From the NCBI GenBank assembly GCA_028284585.1, contig JANQRK010000057.1, positions 62,001-126,000 on the forward strand: a DNA stretch of 64,000 bases, written 5' to 3'. Under the pieces are notes generated by a model that made no database searches, was not told where the DNA came from, and saw only the letters and a program-made list of their open reading frames with translations. Of this stretch, positions 57,997 to 64,000 are shown in pieces. Each line of letters opens with the position of its first letter. The stretch's first letter is position 1. This stretch comes from Chromatiales bacterium. Its GTDB lineage: Bacteria > Pseudomonadota > Gammaproteobacteria > Chromatiales > Chromatiaceae. Position numbers and translations under genes: made by a program.

Positions 57997-58428
57997 CTAT
58001 CGAGTTTTGCGCGGTGGACGGTCATCGCTCTCGGCCTGCTCGCGACGTTCCTCCTCTCGACGCTCCTCGGATTGCAGGCGATCGACAGCATTCTCCATCG
58101 CCTTGGTGCGACTGTAGCGGCCACGCCAATGCACCTTGCTCGAGTCACAGTCCTGCTGCAAGCGCTTAACGATCGCCTCCTGCTCGGCGATCGCGCCCTC
58201 CAATTTGGCAATGAAGACTTGGTACTCAAGGGCCTGGCTGCTCGATAAACCCGCGCGCGCAGCTCCACGGAAGCGCTCTTGGTACTCGGCTAGATACGCC
58301 TTGAGCTCGGTCAATCGCTGCTGCGCGGCCTCGCGCTGCTTGAGCGATTCACCCAGCGCCGCCGCAGCCTTGCGTTCGCGGTGTGAGGCGATCCTCTGGA
58401 TCGGCTTGAAGCGGTCAGACGGCGGCAT
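57997..58428 (-). CDS. fliJ: Flagellar export protein FliJ
   Basis: 143 aa coiled coil, directly downstream of fliI. Confidence 0.88.
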   Translation of the reverse strand: MPPSDRFKPIQRIASHRERKAAAALGESLKQREAAQQRLTELKAYLAEYQERFRGAARAGLSSSQALEYQVFIAKLEGAIAEQEAIVKRLQQDCDSSKVHWRGRYSRTKAMENAVDRLQSEERREEERREQAESDDRPPRKTR

Positions 58429-58431
58429 TGT

Positions 58432-59823
58432 TTAACCGACCTCCTCGGCCGACAGGTCCTGCGGGAAGAGGCTCAGCAGGTCATCCAGGCTGTCACCGAT
58501 ACCGAATCGGGTGTGCATGTCCTGGTGTAGAAATTTTCGTAGCGACGGCATGGCACCGATCGCCAGATCGATCTGGTCGTTGGAACCCGCCTCATAGGCA
58601 CCGACTGAGATCAGATCACGATTCTGCTGATACAGACTGTAGAGCTGCTTGAATTCACGCGCCGCTACGATCTGGCGTCGATCGGCGATCTCGTTCATGG
58701 CGCGACTGACTGAGGCCTCGATGTCGATCGCCGGGTAGTGGCCCGATTCGGCGAGGCGGCGCGACAGTACGATGTGGCCATCGAGTATCGCGCGTGCAGC
58801 ATCGGCGATCGGATCATTTTGATCATCGCCCTCCGCCAAGACCGTATAGAAGGCGGTGATCGAGCCACCCCCGCGGTCACCGTTGCCTGCGCGTTCGACC
58901 AGTTGCGGCAGTTTGGCAAAAACCGACGGCGGATAGCCCTTGGTGGCGGGTGGCTCGTTGATCGCCAAGCCGATCTCGCGCTGCGCCTGGGCGAACCGGG
59001 TCAACGAGTCCATCAGCAATAACACCTGTTTGCCCTGGTCTCTGAAGTACTCAGCGATCGCGGTAGCCAACATCGCGCCATGCATACGGCGCAGCGGTGG
59101 CTGATCGGCCGGGACCGCGACGACCACAGCGCGCTGCAAACCCTGTTCGCCAAGGATGTTGTCGATGAATTCTTTGACTTCGCGGCCGCGCTCACCGATC
59201 AGACCGACCACGACGACATCGGCATCGGTGAATCGGGTCATCATCCCGAGCAGCACCGATTTACCCACCCCGGAGCCGGCGAACAGACCGAGCCGCTGGC
59301 CGCGGCCGACGCTGAGCAAGGCATTGATGGCCCGGATACCAACGTCTAGGGGCTCGCGAATCGGGGCACGTGACAGCGGATTGATATAGCCCCCGTCGAG
59401 TGGCCAACGGCGTGCCAGATGCGGCATGGCCTTACCATCAAGCGGCCTGCCGCTGCCATCGATTACCCGGCCGAGCAATTCGTTGCCCACCCGCGCCTCA
59501 CTAATCCGGCCGGCCGGTACCACGCGCGCATCCGGTTCGAGTCCACGGATGTCGCCGGTCGGCATCAGGTAGAGACTCTCTCCCGAGAATCCCACGACCT
59601 CGGCCTCGATGCGCTCGCCGGCGGCGTTGATCACATCGCACTGACCACCGATCGCCGCCCGGCAACCGACGGCTTCGAGGGTCAGCCCAACCATACGCGT
59701 TAATTTTCCCTCGACCACCAGACCACGGCTATCCCCGAGACGGTCGCCGAGACGTTCTATTCGCCCCGCCCAGAGTCGATTGCGTTGCGCCTCAGGCCCC
59801 ATCGTCCGCCGCCTCCCCAGCAT
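58432..59823 (-). CDS. fliI: Flagellar export ATPase FliI
   Basis: 463 aa; [17 protein letters not shown] Walker A. Confidence 0.97.
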   Translation of the reverse strand: MLGRRRTMGPEAQRNRLWAGRIERLGDRLGDSRGLVVEGKLTRMVGLTLEAVGCRAAIGGQCDVINAAGERIEAEVVGFSGESLYLMPTGDIRGLEPDARVVPAGRISEARVGNELLGRVIDGSGRPLDGKAMPHLARRWPLDGGYINPLSRAPIREPLDVGIRAINALLSVGRGQRLGLFAGSGVGKSVLLGMMTRFTDADVVVVGLIGERGREVKEFIDNILGEQGLQRAVVVAVPADQPPLRRMHGAMLATAIAEYFRDQGKQVLLLMDSLTRFAQAQREIGLAINEPPATKGYPPSVFAKLPQLVERAGNGDRGGGSITAFYTVLAEGDDQNDPIADAARAILDGHIVLSRRLAESGHYPAIDIEASVSRAMNEIADRRQIVAAREFKQLYSLYQQNRDLISVGAYEAGSNDQIDLAIGAMPSLRKFLHQDMHTRFGIGDSLDDLLSLFPQDLSAEEVG

Positions 59824-60514
59824 CCTGCAGGCGCTCGCCAGCGATCAGCGGTGCGATCAGGCTACTGAGCCGCGAGTCGAGTGTCGCATCGATCTGGGAG
59901 GTATCGGTATCGACGCGACAGCCGCCACGTTGGATCACGGGATCCTCGACAATCTGCCATTTCTGATCGTGATCGCCCAATGCATAAGCTTCACGCACTA
60001 GCACCGCATCCTCGGGGTGCAGCAGCACGCGAATGTTGCGCGCGCTGACGGGCAAGACGCCGAGTGCCTCGCGTACCACACCGACGATCTGCCCCGGATC
60101 GAGCTTGACCTCGCGCCGCACTAATAGGCGGACCATATTGATCACCAGGCTGACAATTTCGTCCTCGACTTGCTGATCGAGTTGTTCGAACGGTCGATCA
60201 AGCACTACAAGGAGTTGATCGAGGCGTGCAATGCGCTCGCCTATCTCAGCACGCCCTGCTTCGAGACCCTCGCGATGACCATAAGCCTGGCCTTCGGCCC
60301 GGCCTTGCTCAACGCCTTCGGCATGCGCGGCGATGCGAATCTCGTCCAATTGGGCTGCGGTCAGCACACCATGGGGCGCCTCCAGCGGCGTCTCGCCGCG
60401 CCCCTGCACCTGCGGCGGTTGCCATTCGCTGACGCGAGCATCTTCGCCCCGGATCACGCGTGGCCTGGCCTTCTTTAGCTCATCCATTGTGGATATCCGC
60501 ATACGCGGGTCCAA
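59792..60514 (-). CDS. fliH: Flagellar assembly protein FliH
   Basis: 240 aa; position between fliG and fliI, FliH-C domain. Confidence 0.92.
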   Translation of the reverse strand: MDPRMRISTMDELKKARPRVIRGEDARVSEWQPPQVQGRGETPLEAPHGVLTAAQLDEIRIAAHAEGVEQGRAEGQAYGHREGLEAGRAEIGERIARLDQLLVVLDRPFEQLDQQVEDEIVSLVINMVRLLVRREVKLDPGQIVGVVREALGVLPVSARNIRVLLHPEDAVLVREAYALGDHDQKWQIVEDPVIQRGGCRVDTDTSQIDATLDSRLSSLIAPLIAGERLQDAGEAADDGA

Positions 60515-60541
60515 GCGATCGCAGCGCTATCGCGCAGTGCA

Positions 60542-61567
60542 TCAAACGAACTCGTCGCCACCGCTGCCGCCGAGATTGATCTCGCCGGCATCGGACAGAC
60601 GCCGCGCCACAGTCAGGATTTCCTTCTGCGCCGCTTCGACCTCGCTAAGCTTGACCGGGGCCGCAGCTTCGAGGTCATCCTTGAGCATCTCCGCGGCACG
60701 TGAGGACATGTTCTTGAAGATCTTGTCGCGTAGTTCATCGGGGGCACCGCGCAGTGCCAACAGCAACTGATCCGACGATACTTCTCGCAGCAAGGTCTGC
60801 ATACCACGGTCGTCGACATCAATCAGGTTGTCGAACACAAACATGTTGTCTTGAATTTCCTGCGATAACTCCTCGTCGGTCGCGTTGATCTCTTCGATGA
60901 CTTTGCTCTCGATCGCACCGTCGACGAAGTTCAGGATATCGGCGGCCTTCTTGACGCCACCCAAGGAAGACGACTTCATGTTGGTACCCCCAGAGAACTG
61001 CTTGTCGAGGATCTCGTCGAGTTCATGCAGGGCATTCGGCTGGATGCCGTCCAGGGTTGCGACCCGCATGACGACATCGCTTCGCACCTGCTCTGAGAAC
61101 TCGGCCAAGACCTCGGCCGCCTGATCGGGATCGAGAAATGACAGCACGATCGCGATGATCTGCGGATGCTCCGAGCGAATCATCTCCGCGATCGCCCGCG
61201 AATCCATCCACTTGAGCTGCTCGAGGCCCTTGCTGCTGCGACCGAGCAGGATGCGATCGATGATGCCGCTTGCCTTATCAGCGCCGAGTGCCGAGGTGAG
61301 CATCTTACGAATGTATTCGTCAGAGCCCAGTCCAAGCGAGGTCTGCTCGCCGATCGCCTCGACGAAGTTCTGCATCACCATCTCCATCTGCGAATTGGTG
61401 ATATTGCTCAGAGTGGTCATCGCCAGACCGATTTCCTGCACTTCCTTCGGCCCCATGTGGCGCAGGATCTCCGCCGCGTGTTTCTCGCCCAGGCCGAGCA
61501 TCAGCAATGCCGAACGCTCCACCCCGTTGAGGGCCTTCAAGGCCTGTGTATCAGAAGACTGGTCCAT
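60542..61567 (-). CDS. fliG: Flagellar motor switch protein FliG
   Basis: 341 aa; EHPQIIAIVLSFLDPDQAAEVL, MFVFDNLIDVDDRGMQTLLREV. Confidence 0.97.
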   Translation of the reverse strand: MDQSSDTQALKALNGVERSALLMLGLGEKHAAEILRHMGPKEVQEIGLAMTTLSNITNSQMEMVMQNFVEAIGEQTSLGLGSDEYIRKMLTSALGADKASGIIDRILLGRSSKGLEQLKWMDSRAIAEMIRSEHPQIIAIVLSFLDPDQAAEVLAEFSEQVRSDVVMRVATLDGIQPNALHELDEILDKQFSGGTNMKSSSLGGVKKAADILNFVDGAIESKVIEEINATDEELSQEIQDNMFVFDNLIDVDDRGMQTLLREVSSDQLLLALRGAPDELRDKIFKNMSSRAAEMLKDDLEAAAPVKLSEVEAAQKEILTVARRLSDAGEINLGGSGGDEFV

Positions 61568-61568
61568 A

Positions 61569-63248
61569 TCAGGCGGCCTGTTCGTTCATCCAAGTCTTGA
61601 CCAACTGCGCGACGCGCTTGGGATCTTCATCCACCAGCAGACGCGCTGCGTCCATGATGTTTTCGTAGCCGCCACCACCGGGCAGGCTCACCGGCTCGCC
61701 GTCGCTACCCAGCAACTGGGCACCGCCTGCGGCGCCTTCCGAGCCGCTCAACGGCCCCTCGATCCGGGCGCCCTCGGCATCGCTCTGCCCGACCAGCTCG
61801 GCCGGGGTTGCAGTCAAACGGCGCAAGGTCGGCCGCAATACAAAGAAGATCAGCACCAAGACCAACAACAATCCGCCGACTTGCTTGATGATGTCCATGA
61901 ACCAGCCCTGCTCCCACAATGGGATCGCTGGTAGCTCAGCCATCGGCTCCGGACTGAGGAAGGCGCTGTTGACCACGCGTACGCTGTCGCCGCGCCGCGC
62001 ATCGAAGCCAACTGCCTCGCGCACCAGCTCGGTCAAACGCTCGATCTCCTCCGGGGTCCGCTCCCGTGTCTTGGCCTGGTCGCCCGTGCCTGGTGTCGTC
62101 ACATCATCGACGACCACGGCAACCGAGAGACGACGCAAGGCAACCGGTGACAAGCGGGTATGACTGATAACCCGATCGAGTTCATAGTTGCGGGTCGACT
62201 GACGGCTCGAGTTCAGCGCGTCGGCGGCCTGTCCATCCGCCCCTGCTGCATCGGCCTGCTGTGGCGCACGTGCCGCCGCCGGCGGCTGGTTGGTCAAGGC
62301 GCCAGGCACGCCACCGATGTCGGCGCCGCGCGTTTGCGCCTCGTTGAGCTGCTCGCTGCGCAATGCCGGCTGATCGGGGTTGTAGCGTTCTTGGGTTTGC
62401 TCGGTAACCGTGAAGTCTACCTCCGCCGTCACCTGGGCACGGACCTTATCGCGACCTACGATCGGCGCCAGCAAGTCCTCGATGCGGGTTGTGAAATGCT
62501 CCTCGATGCGCCGGGTGTGCTCGAACTGAGTAGCCGACAGCTTGAGTTCACGGCTTTCCTGTTCGCCGCTGAGCAATCGCCCCTTGTGATCGATTAGCGT
62601 GACCCGGCCGGGCTCCAGTTCCGGGACACTCGACGCGACCAAGTGGATCACCGCCTCGATTTGATTGTCTTCGAGAGTCCTACCATTGTGCAACCGCAGT
62701 GTTACCGAGGCACTCGGCGGTCGCCGTTTACGAACGAACACCGACTGCTTGGGTAGCGCCAGATGCACGCGTGCACTCTGTACCGAGCCAATGGTCGTTA
62801 TGGTACGGGCGAGTTCACCCTGCAGGGCCTGCTGATAGCGGGCGCGCTCGACGATCTGACTGGTGCCAAAGCCGGTATCCTGCTGCATCAGCTCGAAACC
62901 CATACCGCCGCCGTTCGGCAATCCCTGGCCGGCGAGCTGCATGCGGATTTCTTTGAGCTTAGCCGCCGGGACAAGCACCATACCCGTGGCCTCGTCGACC
63001 CGGTATTCGGCCTCGGTCTGGCGCAGCGCTTCGATCACCTGGCTGGCATCCTTCTCTGCGAGGTTGCCGTACAAGGGCGCAAAATTTGGCGACTGCGACC
63101 AAAGCACAACGGCCACACCGAGTGCGACACTCGCGGCAATGCCGACCATCACGGCGAGCTGGCGCACCCAGGGATTATCGCCGATCGACGGCAGGCCCCC
63201 GCCTACCTCCGCTGCCGGTAATTGCTTCTGATCAGTTGCTTCGGCCAT
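61569..63248 (-). CDS. fliF: Flagellar M-ring protein FliF
   Basis: 559 aa; FAPLYGNLAEKDASQVIEAL, RTITTIGSVQSARVHLALPKQSVFVRKRRPPSASV. Confidence 0.97.
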   Translation of the reverse strand: MAEATDQKQLPAAEVGGGLPSIGDNPWVRQLAVMVGIAASVALGVAVVLWSQSPNFAPLYGNLAEKDASQVIEALRQTEAEYRVDEATGMVLVPAAKLKEIRMQLAGQGLPNGGGMGFELMQQDTGFGTSQIVERARYQQALQGELARTITTIGSVQSARVHLALPKQSVFVRKRRPPSASVTLRLHNGRTLEDNQIEAVIHLVASSVPELEPGRVTLIDHKGRLLSGEQESRELKLSATQFEHTRRIEEHFTTRIEDLLAPIVGRDKVRAQVTAEVDFTVTEQTQERYNPDQPALRSEQLNEAQTRGADIGGVPGALTNQPPAAARAPQQADAAGADGQAADALNSSRQSTRNYELDRVISHTRLSPVALRRLSVAVVVDDVTTPGTGDQAKTRERTPEEIERLTELVREAVGFDARRGDSVRVVNSAFLSPEPMAELPAIPLWEQGWFMDIIKQVGGLLLVLVLIFFVLRPTLRRLTATPAELVGQSDAEGARIEGPLSGSEGAAGGAQLLGSDGEPVSLPGGGGYENIMDAARLLVDEDPKRVAQLVKTWMNEQAA

Positions 63249-63288
63249 GTTCTCTACTCACACCCTGTTTCTTGGACTGTCGACCACC

Positions 63289-63323
63289 CAGGACCTGTCC
63301 TCACTGAGTGTGGACAGGTCCTG
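63289..63323 (-). repeat. 12-bp perfect inverted repeat between fliE and fliF
   Basis: CAGGACCTGTCC (63289-63300) / GGACAGGTCCTG (63312-63323), 11-nt spacer; no T run, so not a classic terminator. Confidence 0.8.
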
Positions 63324-63327
63324 TGGA

Positions 63328-63651
63328 TCAGATCGGCATGTTCATGACGTCTTTGTAGGCTTCGACGAGTTTGTTGCGAACCTCGACCATGGTCTGAAAC
63401 GACAGACTGGATTTCTGCACAGCGATCATCACCTCGGCCAGGTCCAGCCCCGCCTCGCCGCGCTGAAAGTCGGTGCGCAACTTGCCAGCATGCTGCTGGG
63501 TCTCGTTGACCGAGTCGATCGAGCGCTTCAACAGATCACCGAAGTCGGTCTGCGGGACCTCCGCGACCTCCGCGGGTCCGGCACCGCCGCTCGCCTGGGC
63601 GCGTACCACCCGCATCTGGGCCAGGACCTGGTTGATTTCCGGCGTACTCAT
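63328..63651 (-). CDS. fliE: Flagellar hook-basal body protein FliE
   Basis: 107 aa; DLAEVMIAVQKSSLSFQTMVEVRNKLVEAYKDVMNMPI. Confidence 0.96.
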   Translation of the reverse strand: MSTPEINQVLAQMRVVRAQASGGAGPAEVAEVPQTDFGDLLKRSIDSVNETQQHAGKLRTDFQRGEAGLDLAEVMIAVQKSSLSFQTMVEVRNKLVEAYKDVMNMPI

Positions 63652-63731
63652 GCTGGTTAGTCTCCAAGGGTTGTACGTTGTTCTGACACGCGATCAGGCA
63701 GTCCCACTAGCCATGGCAGATCGCGCCCTAA

Positions 63732-64000
63732 TCAATTACCTGGGATCGCCACCCCTGCCTCACGCAGCTTCTGCAACTTGTAGCGCAGTGTGCGCGGGCT
63801 GATGCCCAGCATTTCAGCCGCCTGCTTGCGGCTGCCCGAACCGGTGCGCAAGGCATCCAAGATCATCTGCTCTTCGACGCTGCGCAAATCATCGGTGAGA
63901 CGACCAGTGGCCGTGCCATCGTCGCACGCAGCGGCCGGTGCAACCTCGCCGTCCAAGGCCTCGAAATGAATATCGGCGGCCGCGATGCGCTCGCCGTTAC
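63732..64000 (-). CDS. Sigma-54-dependent flagellar response regulator (FleR/FlrC-type), C-terminal part only
   Basis: Fis-type HTH LRSVEEQMILDALRTGSGSRKQAAEMLGISPRTLRYKLQKLREAG; upstream of fliE. Confidence 0.82.
   Translation of the reverse strand, partial: NGERIAAADIHFEALDGEVAPAAACDDGTATGRLTDDLRSVEEQMILDALRTGSGSRKQAAEMLGISPRTLRYKLQKLREAGVAIPGN

Noticed and set aside
63652-63740. Sigma-54 promoter upstream of fliE
   Set aside because: Best candidate TGGCTAGTGGGACTGCC has GG-N11-GC spacing, one nt too long; no exact GG-N10-GC found.

Overview
This 64 kb window comes from a GC-rich gammaproteobacterial chromosome. Gene order and the PEP-CTERM/XrtA-type regulators suggest Chromatiales or a relative, which is an inference. 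Most of it is conserved housekeeping DNA, in order: (1) nuoM(partial)-L-K-J-I-H-G-F-E-D-C-B-A, tRNA-Leu(GAG), secG, tpiA, glmM, folP, ftsH, rlmE, then yhbY (+), greA, carB and carA; (2) a mixed block with a CnoX-like thioredoxin, a DUF1244 protein, trmO, a PAS-GGDEF-EAL protein, a CPA2 antiporter, small unknown proteins, a pentapeptide-repeat protein, and a FliK-like + FlhB-C-terminal-like pair; (3) ligA-zipA-smc, queF and an FGGY kinase; (4) a PrsT-PrsR-PrsK + TIGR03013-type sugar transferase cassette followed by two UDP-sugar enzymes; (5) an RpfE-like protein, thrC, hom, alaC and a Mth938-domain protein; (6) fliJ-I-H-G-F-E and the end of a sigma-54 flagellar regulator. I found no CRISPR array, transposase, prophage or obvious defence island, and no clearly new multigene system. 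The least explained signals are non-coding or very small: a 19-codon leader ORF coupled (TGATG) to the GGDEF-EAL gene with a possible sigma-28 promoter, competing inverted repeats in front of a 63-aa ORF, a long inverted repeat between fliE and fliF, alternative stems in the carA leader, and a leader ORF plus hairpin before the PEP-CTERM-type sugar transferase. All structure calls are by eye, with no folding or homology searches.
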